Assembly: GCF_900114315.1 (NCBI RefSeq)
Contig: NZ_FOSQ01000015.1
Location: 58,135-122,134 of the forward strand
Length of the DNA: 64,000 nt
Source: Falsiroseomonas stagni DSM 19981
GTDB taxonomy: Bacteria; Pseudomonadota; Alphaproteobacteria; Acetobacterales; Acetobacteraceae
Reading direction: 5' to 3'
Shown: positions 53,465 to 62,408 of the stretch, piece after piece
Numbering within the stretch: position 1 is the first letter of the stretch
Layout: each line of letters opens with the position of its first letter
Notes under the pieces: model-generated
What the model saw: only the letters and a program-made list of their open reading frames with translations
Databases searched by the model: none
What the model was told of the DNA's origin: nothing
Made by a program: the position numbers and the translations under genes

Positions 53465-54598
53465 ACCGCCGATCGTCGCGGCCAGGCGGCGGACCAGCGC
53501 ATGCGGGTCTGCCTCCAGCGCCGTGACGCCGACGGCGGCGAGGTCCGCGGCCGCGCGTTCCATCGAATAGCCCGCCAGCGCGGCGTGGCCGGCCGCCAAG
53601 CCGACGAAGAGCGGCTTGGGGGACGGCTTCTCCCGCAGCGCCGCCGCCAGCGCCTCCACCCGGCCCTTCAGGGGGCGGGAGGCGAGGGTGGTGTAGAACA
53701 GCACCGCGTCGATGCCGGGCCGTTCCGCCATCTCGAAGGCCGCGGCGAAGCGCTGCACGGCGGTCTCGGCCGGGCCGCCCTGGGCGTTGTCCATGAAGCA
53801 CGCGGCGGGGCAGCCGGCATCGCCCAGCAGGTCCAGCATCATCATGCCGAGCCCCGCGCCGGCCGTGACCATGGCGACGCGGCCGCCGGGGATTTCCACC
53901 ATCTGGAAGCCCTGGTCCCGCGCGCGGCGTTCCAGCGGCGTCAGCGCCGCTTCCTCCAGCGCCGCGGAAAGGGCGGTGCCGGCGTTGTCGTGCCGGAAGC
54001 CCGCGGCTTCGTCCCGCACCGCCTTGCAGTCGCAGGCCAGCAGCGTGCCGTCCGCGAGGCGGGCGAGGGGGTTGATCTCCAGGCTCTCCAGGTCCTCGGC
54101 CACCATCACGCGGGCGAGTCGCACGGCCAGGCGTGACAGGCGCGCGGCGATGTCGGGGGCGAAGCGGTCGCGCAGCACGCGCAGCCCCGTGGCGATGGCG
54201 CCCGGCGCCTCCGGCAGGATGTGCCAGCGCAGCGGCGGCGCGCCCGACTCCACCTCCACGCCGCCATCGGGCGCGCAGAGCACCTCGATCGCCTGCGCGG
54301 TGCCGTCGACGCGCAGCGCGAGGAAGATCTCCTGCACGATCGCCACGGGCTGTTCCAGCATCAGCGGCGCGGCGGGATCGCCGAGGAGGCCGCGGATGGT
54401 TCGCGCCGTGCCGGGCACATCGCCCTCCGCACGCCGCACCAGGCCGCGCTTGCCGCGCCCGCCTTCCAGCAGCTGCGCCTTGACCACCGCGTCATCGAAG
54501 CCGGGCGGCGGCAAGTCGCCGGTGATCAGCGCGGCATCGGGCAGCGATATGCCGTGACGACGCAGCGCCACCTTGCCGTCCCACTCCGTCAACCGCAT
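53459..54598 (-). CDS. Succinyl-CoA synthetase beta-like ATP-grasp subunit
   Basis: A 379-residue protein resembling SucC: an N-terminal ATP-grasp domain (MRLTEWDGKVALRRHGISLPDA, VVKAQLLEGGRGKRGLV, LESLEINPLARLADGTLLACDCK) and a C-terminal CoA-ligase domain (VTAGAGLGMMMLDLLGDAGCPAACFMDNAQGG). It would phosphorylate or use a phosphohistidine partner to form an acyl-CoA. The partner alpha-like gene is divergent rather than downstream, with only 12 bp between the two starts. Its closest role could be malate-, succinate- or itaconate-type CoA ligase. GGGGGGCGGAG sits just before its ATG. Confidence 0.82.
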   Translation of the reverse strand: MRLTEWDGKVALRRHGISLPDAALITGDLPPPGFDDAVVKAQLLEGGRGKRGLVRRAEGDVPGTARTIRGLLGDPAAPLMLEQPVAIVQEIFLALRVDGTAQAIEVLCAPDGGVEVESGAPPLRWHILPEAPGAIATGLRVLRDRFAPDIAARLSRLAVRLARVMVAEDLESLEINPLARLADGTLLACDCKAVRDEAAGFRHDNAGTALSAALEEAALTPLERRARDQGFQMVEIPGGRVAMVTAGAGLGMMMLDLLGDAGCPAACFMDNAQGGPAETAVQRFAAAFEMAERPGIDAVLFYTTLASRPLKGRVEALAAALREKPSPKPLFVGLAAGHAALAGYSMERAAADLAAVGVTALEADPHALVRRLAATIGGS

Positions 54599-54610
54599 GC
54601 TCCGCCCCCC

Positions 54611-55471
54611 ATGACACCCACATTCCTGCACAGCGCGCCGCAACGCGTCGTCATCGTCAATCCTACCGGACGCTACGCCAGCGCGCAGGTCGCCGCCATG
54701 CGTGCGGCGGGCACATCGATCGTGGCCGGCATCGCGCCCGGCCGTGGCGGAACCATCCAGGATGGGCTGCCGCTGCTGGACGACCTCTCGCAGCTCGATG
54801 CGCCGGCGGATGCGGCGGTGCTCTACACGCCGCCGGATGGCGTACTGGATGCCGTGCGCGATGGCGTCGCGGCGCGCATCCCGCTGATCGTCGCCGCGGC
54901 CGAATACGTCCCGGTGCATGACAGCCTGAAGGCCGCGACCATCGCGCGGGAGGCTGGATGCTGGCTGGTGGGGCCGAATACGCTGGGCCTGGCGGTGCCG
55001 GGGCAGATGCTGCTGGGCTCCATCGCGCCGGAATTCATCACGCCGGGCCGCGTGACGCTGCTGTGCCGCAGCGGCACGCTGACGCTGGCGATCGCGCGGC
55101 TGCTGACGGAGGCGGGGATCGGCCAGCGCGCCGTGATCCATATGGGTGGCGACCTGGTGATCGGCCGCAACCCGCATGAATACCTGGCGGCGCTGGCCGA
55201 GGATTCCGCGACGGATGCGGTGCTGTATTGCGGTGAACTCGGCGGCGACAAGGAATACGCGCTGGCCGCCGCGCTGCCGGCTTTGGGGAAACCGCTGGTC
55301 GCGCTGGTGATGGGCCGTCACGCGCCGGCGGGCACGCGCATGGGCCATGCCGGCGCGCTGGCGGGGGCGGAGCGGGAGACGGCGGCCGCGAAGCTCGCCG
55401 CGCTGGCGGCTGCCGGTGCCATCACGGTGGAGCGCCCGGAACAGGCGATCGAGGCGCTGAAGCGCCTGTAG
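54611..55471 (+). CDS. Succinyl-CoA synthetase alpha-like CoA-binding subunit
   Basis: A 286-residue SucD-like protein. A CoA-binding Rossmann domain opens RVVIVNPTGRYASAQVAAM, followed by GPNTLGLAVPGQMLLGSI, LLCRSGTLTLAIARLLTEAGIG and HMGGDLVIG. The phospho-acceptor histidine is in GTRMGHAGALAG. The ATG at 54611 has no Shine-Dalgarno sequence ahead of it, since those bases form the ribosome site of the opposite gene; leaderless translation is possible. Its stop abuts the convergent hydrolase stop with no base between. With the divergent ATP-grasp gene it would form one heteromeric ligase. Confidence 0.82.
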   Translation: MTPTFLHSAPQRVVIVNPTGRYASAQVAAMRAAGTSIVAGIAPGRGGTIQDGLPLLDDLSQLDAPADAAVLYTPPDGVLDAVRDGVAARIPLIVAAAEYVPVHDSLKAATIAREAGCWLVGPNTLGLAVPGQMLLGSIAPEFITPGRVTLLCRSGTLTLAIARLLTEAGIGQRAVIHMGGDLVIGRNPHEYLAALAEDSATDAVLYCGELGGDKEYALAAALPALGKPLVALVMGRHAPAGTRMGHAGALAGAERETAAAKLAALAAAGAITVERPEQAIEALKRL

Positions 55472-56221
55472 TCAGCGCGGTGTGTGGGCGCGGAGAAAAC
55501 TCCGCATGTGGCGGATGGCGAGTGGCATCCGTTCCTTCGGATCCTTCCAGGGATAGAGGCTGAGCTGCGCCTGGGGCGCTAGCATCGCGGCGTCCATCGC
55601 CACGGCATAGGGATGCGCGGGCACGTCATCCGGCAGGATCATCACGGGCGTCTGGCACTGCCGTACGAAATCGCGCGTGACGGTGAAGACGAAATCCGGA
55701 TCGGTCGCATACATGCGGCGGAGGTAGCGCTCCACCTGGTCCATGCTGATGTCGGGGCGACGCGCGACCAGCGCGGGGCCCCAGCCCGTCATGTTGTTGT
55801 CGTAGAACAGCGCGGGCTTTTCCGGCCGGAAGCCGCTGGGCTGCGCCAGGATGGCGGCGGGAATGCGATGCGCGGCGCGCTTCAGCAGGTTCCAGATGAA
55901 GGGCCCGCCGATGCAGAAGCCCAGCACCAGGAAGCGATCGATGCCGAGGTGATCCATCAGGCCGAGCTGGTCATCGGTATGCGAATCCCAGGGGCGATCG
56001 GGTTCCAGCGGGCCGGAGGAGCCGCCACCCTCCGCATTGCGAAGGTCGAGCGTGATGCAGCGGAATTCGTCGCTGAACTCGGCCAGTGCGTTGAAGGGGC
56101 CCTTCTCCGTCAGGAAGGGGATCGTGGAATTGAGCCCGCCGCCCGGGATCATCAGCACGGGAAAACCGCTGCCGGCTTCCTCGTAATGGATGCGCACGTC
56201 GCCTCGTTCGTAGAAGGGCAT
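55472..56221 (-). CDS. Alpha/beta hydrolase with cysteine at the nucleophile elbow
   Basis: A 249-residue alpha/beta-fold hydrolase (VLMIPGGGLNST oxyanion region, CITLDLRNAEGGGSSG). The nucleophile elbow GxSxG reads GFCIGG, placing Cys103 where serine is usual; dienelactone hydrolase also uses cysteine. An acidic candidate is in MILPDDVPAHPY and a histidine follows in the same loop. No signal peptide. It lies 6 bp downstream of soxG on the same strand and may be the last gene of the sarcosine oxidase operon. The substrate is unknown. Confidence 0.82.
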   Translation of the reverse strand: MPFYERGDVRIHYEEAGSGFPVLMIPGGGLNSTIPFLTEKGPFNALAEFSDEFRCITLDLRNAEGGGSSGPLEPDRPWDSHTDDQLGLMDHLGIDRFLVLGFCIGGPFIWNLLKRAAHRIPAAILAQPSGFRPEKPALFYDNNMTGWGPALVARRPDISMDQVERYLRRMYATDPDFVFTVTRDFVRQCQTPVMILPDDVPAHPYAVAMDAAMLAPQAQLSLYPWKDPKERMPLAIRHMRSFLRAHTPR

Positions 56222-56227
56222 GGCGGT

Positions 56228-56701
56228 TCAATCCGTTGGGGCGACCAGCAGGCCGCGGCTGCGGGACGCGGTGACCAGGGTTTCCATCAGCGAGTCGCCG
56301 AAGGACCGGTAGCAGGCGAGGTTGAAGGCATCGCCCTGCCGCCAGACCAGCAGCGGTATATAGGCGCCGATGGTGCTGGCCGCGGCGCCATCGGGGAAGG
56401 CGCTGTCATGCAGGTCGATGGGCAGGAAGGTGGCCAGCGCCTCCCTCATGCGGGGGCCGGCGAGGCTGATGATCCGGCGCGCGCCGGTCAGCGGTGTGCG
56501 ATTCGCTTGCGCCACATCCGGCGCCGCGCCGCGGGGATGCACCAGCAGCCATTGCCGCGGCGCGGTCCAGATGGCGGTGCCCTGCGGCAGCGCGACGGCG
56601 GCGGGGCGGTCCGGCAGGCCGGGCAGGAGGTCCGCCGGGCCGTGCAGGGCGGTGAGGCCGAGGCGCCGGCGATCCGTCAGCAGCACGCCGATCTCAGCCA
56701 C
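56228..56701 (-). CDS. soxG: Sarcosine oxidase gamma subunit
   Basis: A 157-residue SoxG, the small structural subunit of heterotetrameric sarcosine oxidase, with a GcvT-like fold. Typical stretches are TAIWTAPRQWLLV, ARRIISLAGPRMREALATFLPIDLH and ACYRSFGDSLMETL. Its start overlaps the soxA stop by 8 bp. It is the last sox gene of the operon in the order B-D-A-G, the common order in proteobacteria. Confidence 0.9.
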   Translation of the reverse strand: MAEIGVLLTDRRRLGLTALHGPADLLPGLPDRPAAVALPQGTAIWTAPRQWLLVHPRGAAPDVAQANRTPLTGARRIISLAGPRMREALATFLPIDLHDSAFPDGAAASTIGAYIPLLVWRQGDAFNLACYRSFGDSLMETLVTASRSRGLLVAPTD

Positions 56702-59636
56702 GGCTGCGCCCCCCCTCGATGTCGATGAAGACGGGCTTCACCACCTCGGCCTCCGCATCCCCGCCGCGAATGGGGTCGTGGATGCGGATGCGCGTGCCGA
56801 TCCGCGCCGCGCCGCCGGAGAGCAGGCCGAGCGCGATCATGTGCCCCAGATGCGGCGACCAGCAGGCGGAGGTGACGTGGCCGAGGTCGTTATCGGTCGA
56901 GATCGCCGCGCCGGGCTGGAAGAGATGCGACCCGGCCTTGATGACCTGCCCGGCATCCAGCGCCTTCAGCCCCACCAGCACGGGGCGCGCGGGATCGACC
57001 AGCGCGGGGCGCGTCGCCATCGCGCACCCGAGAAAGTCCTTCTTCCTGGACAGCATGCGCGCCAGGCCGAGATCGCCCGCGGTGGTCTGGCCGTTCAGCT
57101 CGGCGCCCGCCGCGTGGCCCTTCTCGATCCGCAGCACGCCCAGCGCTTCCGTCCCATAGGGTGCCAGGCCATGCGGCGCGCCGGCCTGCATCAGCGCCTC
57201 CATGAAGCGTTCGGCGTCATCGGGCGGCACGCCGATCTCATAGGCCAGCTCGCCGGAGTAGCTGAGGCGGTAGAGCCGCGCGGGAATGTCGCCCGCGACC
57301 ATCGCCTCCACGCAGGCCATGTGCGGCAGCGCGGTGTTGGAGACATCGGCCGGCGTGATGGCCGCCAGGATGTCGCGCGACCGTGGCCCGGCCAGCGAGA
57401 CCTGCGCCCAGGCATCCGTCACCGACAGGATCGCGACATCGAGGTCCGGGCGCAGCACCTGGTGGCAGAACTCGATATGCTGCATCACCTTGCCGGCGTT
57501 GACCGTGGTGGTGGTGACGAAGAAGCGGTCCTCCGCCAGGCGGGCGACGGTGCCGTCATCCATGACGAAGCCATCCTCCCGCAGCATCACGCCGTAGCGG
57601 ATGCGGCCGACGGGCAGCGTCGAGATGTCGTTGGCATAGACCAGGTCCAGCAGCGCGGCGGCGCCGGGGCCGACGATTTCGATCTTGCCGAGCGTCGAGA
57701 CATCGCAGACGCCCGCGGCGGCGCGGACATTCAGCACCTCCCGGTCCACGCTGTCGCGCCAGCCGCGCTCGCCGGGGCGTGTGTACCATTCGGCGCGCAG
57801 CCAGGGGCCGGTCTCGACGAAGCTCGCACCGTTCCGCCTGGCCCAGTCATGCAGCGGCGTGCGGCGGGTGGGCTTGATGGCGCGGCCGACATGGTGGCCG
57901 GCCAGCGCGCCGATCGCGACCGGCGTGTAGGGCGGGCGGAACATCGTCGTGCCCGTCTCGGGAATCGTGCGGCCGGTCTCGGCCGCCAGGATGGCGAGGC
58001 CGACGACATTCGCGGTCTTGCCCTGGTCCGTCGCCATGCCGAGGGTGGTGTAGCGTTTCGCGTGCTCGACACTGCGGAAGCCCTCGCGCGCGGCGAGGGC
58101 GATGTCGTCGGCCGTCACGTCGTGCTGGAAATCGACGAAGGCTTTGCCGCGTCCACCCTTCACATGGAAGAAGGGCACCAGCGATGCCGGTTCGTCATCG
58201 GCGCGCGGCAGGGTCAGGGCCTGGCCGTCATGCCCCGCATCGCGCGCGGCGTTCAGGCCCGCGCTGGCGCCATCGGCCAGGCAGGCGGCGAGTGTCATGC
58301 GGCCGGCGGCGGCGCCGGCCACGGCCAGGCCAGGGGGCGGCGTGCCGGGGGTGAAGGCGTGGATCGTGTCGTTCCAGACCGGCCTGCCGCCGTGATGCGC
58401 GCTGAGGTTCAGCGTGGGGTTCCAGCCGCCGGCGACGGCGAGGAGATCGGCCTCGATCCGGCCGGTGCCCTCGACCTCCACGCCCGTCAGCGAAAGCCGG
58501 CCGGTGGTGCCGGTGACGCGCCCGCCCAGCACCTGCCGCGCCTTCGCGGCCATCGCCGTGACGGCGGGCGAGATGTCGCGCCGCGCATCCACCACCGTCA
58601 CCTCCGCCCCGGCGGCGAGCATGTCGGCGGCGGTGCGCCAGCCATCATCGCCGGCGGTGAAGACCACGGCGCGCCTGCCGGGCAGGACCGCGAATCGGTT
58701 GAGGTAGCCGCGCGCGGCGGCGGCGGACATCACGCCGGGGCGGTCATTGCCGGGAAAGGCGATGGGGCGTTCCACCGCGCCGGCGGCCAGCACGGCGCGC
58801 TTCGCGACGATGGTCCAGGCGCGCTGGCGTGGCGTGCCCGGCGGGGGCTCCGCCAGATGGTCCGCCACGCGTTCCAGCGCGCCGTACTGCCCATCATCGA
58901 AGACACCGAAGACGGTGGTGCGCGGCAGCAGCGTCACGTCGGGCATGGCGCGGAGTTCCGCCAGCACCTTCTCCGCCCAGATCGCGGCGGGCGCGCCATC
59001 GATCTCCTGCCGGTCCTGGAGGAGCCTGCCGCCGACACGGGAATCCTCATCCGCCAGCACCACCCGGGCGCCGGTGCGCGCTGCGGCCAGCGCGGCGGCC
59101 AGCCCCGCGGGACCGGCGCCGATCACCAGCACGTCGCAGAACAGATGCGATCGTTCATAGGCATCGGGGTCCGGTGCATCCGGCGCGCGGCCAAGGCCGG
59201 CGGCGCGGCGGATCAGCGGCTCATAAACCTTCTCCCAGAAGGAGGCCGGCCACATGAAGGTCTTGTAGTAGAAACCGGCGGAGAAGACGGGGCCGAGCAG
59301 CCCGTTAACCGCCATGGCATCGAAGCGCAGGCTGGGCCAGCGGTTCTGGGACGTCGCCTCCAGCCCATCGAACAGTTCCGCCACCGTGGCGCGGGTATTG
59401 GGTTCGCGCCGGGCGCCGCCGCGGAGTTCGACCAGCGCGTTGGGTTCCTCCGCGCCGATGCCCCAGATGCCGCGGGGGCGATGGTACTTGAAGCTTCGTC
59501 CGACCAGCGTGACGCCATTGGCGAGCAGCGCGGAGGCGAGGGTATCGCCCGCATGGCCCGTGTAGCCGCGGCCGTCGAAGGTGAAGCGCAGCGTGGTGGC
59601 GCGGTCGATCGCGCCACCGGTGGGGAGCCTGGTCAT
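56694..59636 (-). CDS. soxA: Sarcosine oxidase alpha subunit
   Basis: A 980-residue SoxA. The complex demethylates sarcosine to glycine, passing the carbon to tetrahydrofolate and making H2O2. The N-terminal 110 residues have a ferredoxin-like fold without cluster cysteines (GDTLASALLANGVTLVGRSF). Then comes a dinucleotide-binding domain (VIGAGPAGLAAALAAARTG). From about residue 600 there is a GcvT-like folate-binding domain (GVCDVSTLGKIEIVGPGA, GELAYEIGVPPDDAERFMEAL). The ATG at 59636 overlaps the soxD stop as ATGA; an upstream start at 59699 would overlap soxD needlessly. Length is normal. Confidence 0.93.
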   Translation of the reverse strand: MTRLPTGGAIDRATTLRFTFDGRGYTGHAGDTLASALLANGVTLVGRSFKYHRPRGIWGIGAEEPNALVELRGGARREPNTRATVAELFDGLEATSQNRWPSLRFDAMAVNGLLGPVFSAGFYYKTFMWPASFWEKVYEPLIRRAAGLGRAPDAPDPDAYERSHLFCDVLVIGAGPAGLAAALAAARTGARVVLADEDSRVGGRLLQDRQEIDGAPAAIWAEKVLAELRAMPDVTLLPRTTVFGVFDDGQYGALERVADHLAEPPPGTPRQRAWTIVAKRAVLAAGAVERPIAFPGNDRPGVMSAAAARGYLNRFAVLPGRRAVVFTAGDDGWRTAADMLAAGAEVTVVDARRDISPAVTAMAAKARQVLGGRVTGTTGRLSLTGVEVEGTGRIEADLLAVAGGWNPTLNLSAHHGGRPVWNDTIHAFTPGTPPPGLAVAGAAAGRMTLAACLADGASAGLNAARDAGHDGQALTLPRADDEPASLVPFFHVKGGRGKAFVDFQHDVTADDIALAAREGFRSVEHAKRYTTLGMATDQGKTANVVGLAILAAETGRTIPETGTTMFRPPYTPVAIGALAGHHVGRAIKPTRRTPLHDWARRNGASFVETGPWLRAEWYTRPGERGWRDSVDREVLNVRAAAGVCDVSTLGKIEIVGPGAAALLDLVYANDISTLPVGRIRYGVMLREDGFVMDDGTVARLAEDRFFVTTTTVNAGKVMQHIEFCHQVLRPDLDVAILSVTDAWAQVSLAGPRSRDILAAITPADVSNTALPHMACVEAMVAGDIPARLYRLSYSGELAYEIGVPPDDAERFMEALMQAGAPHGLAPYGTEALGVLRIEKGHAAGAELNGQTTAGDLGLARMLSRKKDFLGCAMATRPALVDPARPVLVGLKALDAGQVIKAGSHLFQPGAAISTDNDLGHVTSACWSPHLGHMIALGLLSGGAARIGTRIRIHDPIRGGDAEAEVVKPVFIDIEGGRSRG

Positions 59637-59884
59637 GCGCGCGCCGCCTTCACGGCGGCGATGGCGTGGTTGCGCGTGTCGCGCGTGACGACCAGCCATT
59701 GCCGGCAGCCATGCACGTGCTGCCAGAGTTCGTCATGCAGCCCGGCGGGGTTGTCGCGGAGGTTGACGTAGTCATGCCACGCCTCGGGCGGCGCATCGGG
59801 CGCCGGGCGCGGCGGCGGCTTCGATCCGACGGTCGCAAATTCGGCGCTGCCACGCGCGCCGCAGAAGGGGCAGGGGATCATCAT
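59633..59884 (-). CDS. soxD: Sarcosine oxidase delta subunit
   Basis: An 83-residue SoxD, the zinc-binding small subunit. It has the N-terminal CPFCGARG and a later HVHGCRQW, giving three cysteines and histidine for zinc, and ends with the family's WLVVTRDTRNHAI. A double methionine start (59884, 59881) makes one residue uncertain. It lies 2 bp after soxB and overlaps soxA by ATGA. Confidence 0.93.
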   Translation of the reverse strand: MMIPCPFCGARGSAEFATVGSKPPPRPAPDAPPEAWHDYVNLRDNPAGLHDELWQHVHGCRQWLVVTRDTRNHAIAAVKAARA

Positions 59885-59886
59885 GG

Positions 59887-61137
59887 CTAGTGCTGGTTCG
59901 GCTGCGCGCCGACCCCCTTCTCATCCAGCACCGCCCCTGTCGCGAAGCGGTCCAGGCGGAATTCGGCGTTCAGCGCGTGGGGCTGCCCCGTCGCGATGGT
60001 ATGCGCAAAACACCAGCCGGAAGCGGGCGTCGCCTTGAAGCCGCCGTAGCACCAGCCGCAATTGAGGAAGAGTCCCTCGACCGGCGTGCGGTCGATGATG
60101 GGCGATCCGTCCATCGACATGTCCATGATCCCGCCCCATTGGCGGAGGTAGCGAAGGCGGGACATGGCGGGGAACAGCTGCACGCCGCCCTCCATCACAT
60201 CCTCCACCACCGGCAACCCGCCGCGCTGGGCGTAGGAATTGTAGCCATCGATGTCGCCGCCGAAGACCAGCCCGCCCTTGTCGGATTGGCTGACGTAGAA
60301 ATGGCCGGCGCCATAGGTGACGACGCAATCGATCATCGGCTTCACGGCCTCGCTCACGAAGGCCTGCAGCACATGGCTTTCGATCGGCAGTCGCAGCCCG
60401 GCCATGGCCGCGACGCGGGAGGTGTTGCCCGCGACGGCCAGGCCCACGCGCTTCGCCGCGATGAAGCCGCGCGTCGTCTCCACGCCCCGCACGCGGCCAC
60501 CCTCCACGCGGATGCCGATGACTTCCGTGTTCTGCAGCAGGTCCACGCCACGGGAATCCGCCGCGCGTGCATAGCCCCAGGCCACGGCATCATGCCGCAC
60601 CGTGCCGCCGCGGCGCTGCAGCAGCCCGCCCTTCACGGGAAAGCGCGGATTGTCGGTGTTCAGCAGCGGCAGCATGGCCTTCACCTGCGCCGCGTCCAGC
60701 AGTTCCGCATCCACGCCCGCGATGCGCATCGCGTTGCCTCGCCTTGCATAGGCATCCCGCTGGCCATCGCTGTGGCACAGATTCAGCACGCCGCGCTGGC
60801 TGACCATGGCGTTGTAGTTGATGTCCTGCTCCAGCCCCTCCCACAGCTTCATGCTGTGCTCGTAGAAATGCGTGTTGCCGGGCAGCAGGTAGTTGCTGCG
60901 GATGATGGTGGTGTTGCGCCCGACATTGCCGGAACCGAGGTAGCCTTTCTCCACCACCGCCACATCGGTGATGCCGTGCAGCTTCGCCAGGTAATGCGCC
61001 GTCGCCAGGCCGTGCCCGCCGCCGCCGACGATCACCGTGTCATAGGCCGCGCGCGGCTCCGGCTGTCGCCAGACCGGCTTCCAGGACCGGTTGCCGGTCA
61101 GCGCATGGCGCAGGATGGCGAGGGCCGAATACTTCAT
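59887..61137 (-). CDS. soxB: Sarcosine oxidase beta subunit
   Basis: A 416-residue SoxB, the flavin-bearing catalytic subunit. The FAD-binding VIVGGGGHGLATAHYLAK starts near residue 35, with the opening RHALTGNRSWKPVWRQPEP typical of the family, a GRNTTIIRSNYL loop, and ESHVLQAFVSE in the region where the family binds FMN covalently. The end GWCYGGFKATPASGWCFAHTIATG is complete. It is first in the operon soxBDAG-hydrolase; folate genes often found with it (glyA, folD, purU) are not in the window. The 136-bp gap to the divergent TMEM43-like gene should hold its promoter. Confidence 0.93.
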   Translation of the reverse strand: MKYSALAILRHALTGNRSWKPVWRQPEPRAAYDTVIVGGGGHGLATAHYLAKLHGITDVAVVEKGYLGSGNVGRNTTIIRSNYLLPGNTHFYEHSMKLWEGLEQDINYNAMVSQRGVLNLCHSDGQRDAYARRGNAMRIAGVDAELLDAAQVKAMLPLLNTDNPRFPVKGGLLQRRGGTVRHDAVAWGYARAADSRGVDLLQNTEVIGIRVEGGRVRGVETTRGFIAAKRVGLAVAGNTSRVAAMAGLRLPIESHVLQAFVSEAVKPMIDCVVTYGAGHFYVSQSDKGGLVFGGDIDGYNSYAQRGGLPVVEDVMEGGVQLFPAMSRLRYLRQWGGIMDMSMDGSPIIDRTPVEGLFLNCGWCYGGFKATPASGWCFAHTIATGQPHALNAEFRLDRFATGAVLDEKGVGAQPNQH

Positions 61138-61273
61138 GGGGTCATCTAACCCCACCCCAACCACCACGGCCAGCCAGCCCCGCCCGAAACAGCACGACAT
61201 CGCCGCGCCCGTGGCGGCGATGGACAGGCAGTCCAATCCTGTTACGGATCGGTGAGCGAAGGAGTTCCGCGCC

Positions 61274-62404
61274 ATGCCTGTGGACATCGAGGATGTCGTC
61301 ACCGAGACCACCAGCCAGTCCTGGTTCTCCCGCCTCGGGGGCGCGCTGACCGGGCTGCTGATCGGCCTGGTGCTGGTCCCCGGCTCCGGTGCGCTGCTGT
61401 TCTGGAATGAGGGCCGCGCCGTGCAGACCGCGCAATCCCTGGCGGAGGGCGCCGGCCTGGTACTGCCGGTCGAGCGCCTGGACCGTGCGAATGAGGGCCG
61501 GCTGGTCCATGTCGCCGGCCCCGCCCGGATCGCGACGCCGCCGCGCGACCCCGAATTCGGCGCGCCCGCGCCCGACGGAACCCTCCGCCTGGTGCGCAGC
61601 GTGGAGATGTTCCAGTGGAAGGAGGAGCAGGAGAGCGAGACGCGCAACAAGCTCGGCGGCGGGACGGAGACGGTGACGACCTACCGCTACACCAGGGGCT
61701 GGGCCGAGGGGCGCATCGATTCGTCCCGCTTCCGCCAGCCCGACGGCCACCAGAACCCCACGCCGCGCCAGACGAGCCGCAGCTTCATGGCCCAGGGCGT
61801 GACGCTGAACGGCTTCCGGCTGACGGAGGCGCAACTCTCGGCCATTGCCGCGAACGAGACGCTGTCGCCCCCCGGCGCGACGGGCGACAGCCTGCGCTAC
61901 ATCGGTGCCGATCCCGCCAATCCACGCATCGGCGATCTGCGCATCACCTGGTCCGCCGCGCGGCCGGAGGCGCTATCCGTCATCGCCGCGCAATCCGGCG
62001 ACGGCTTCGCCCCCTACGCCACCCGCGCCGGCGACCGGCTGATGATGGTGGAACCGGGCCGCCGCACGCCGGCGGAGATGTTCCGCGCGGCGGAGGAGGG
62101 GAACGCGATCCTCACCTGGGTGCTGCGCCTGGTGGGGGCGGTGCTGATGTTCGTGGCCTTCGCGCTGCTGATGCGGCCGGTGAAGGTGCTGGCCGACGTG
62201 ATCCCGCCGCTGGGCTGGCTGGTCGGCTTCGGCACCAGCCTGGTGGCCGGCGTGCTGACGCTGCTGCTGGCGCCGACCGTCATCGCCGTCGCCTGGCTGT
62301 TCTACCGCCCGCTGGTCGCGATCGGCGTGCTGGCGGCGGGTGCCGCGGCGGCCTTCGCGCTGACCCGGCTGCGCCGCCGGGTGCCGGTCGCGAAGCCGGC
62401 CTGA
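61274..62404 (+). CDS. TMEM43-family membrane protein
   Basis: A 376-residue protein of the TMEM43 family (formerly DUF1625). One membrane helix near residues 22-45 (LGGALTGLLIGLVLVPGSGALLFW) is followed by a large external domain with the family phrases FWNEGRAV, VEMFQWKEE and TYRYTRGWAE. Three helices lie close together near the C-terminus (residues about 280-370). The human relative is an inner nuclear membrane protein; bacterial members have no established role. It is divergent from soxB. Its stop is followed by a triplicated 30-bp repeat. Confidence 0.85.
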   Translation: MPVDIEDVVTETTSQSWFSRLGGALTGLLIGLVLVPGSGALLFWNEGRAVQTAQSLAEGAGLVLPVERLDRANEGRLVHVAGPARIATPPRDPEFGAPAPDGTLRLVRSVEMFQWKEEQESETRNKLGGGTETVTTYRYTRGWAEGRIDSSRFRQPDGHQNPTPRQTSRSFMAQGVTLNGFRLTEAQLSAIAANETLSPPGATGDSLRYIGADPANPRIGDLRITWSAARPEALSVIAAQSGDGFAPYATRAGDRLMMVEPGRRTPAEMFRAAEEGNAILTWVLRLVGAVLMFVAFALLMRPVKVLADVIPPLGWLVGFGTSLVAGVLTLLLAPTVIAVAWLFYRPLVAIGVLAAGAAAAFALTRLRRRVPVAKPA

Positions 62405-62408
62405 CGCC

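Noticed and set aside
56370..59771. A 1133-codon open frame opposite soxA
   Set aside because: soxA is certain from its motifs and operon. The opposite frame has the low-complexity Arg/Gly/Ala composition of antisense frames in this genome.
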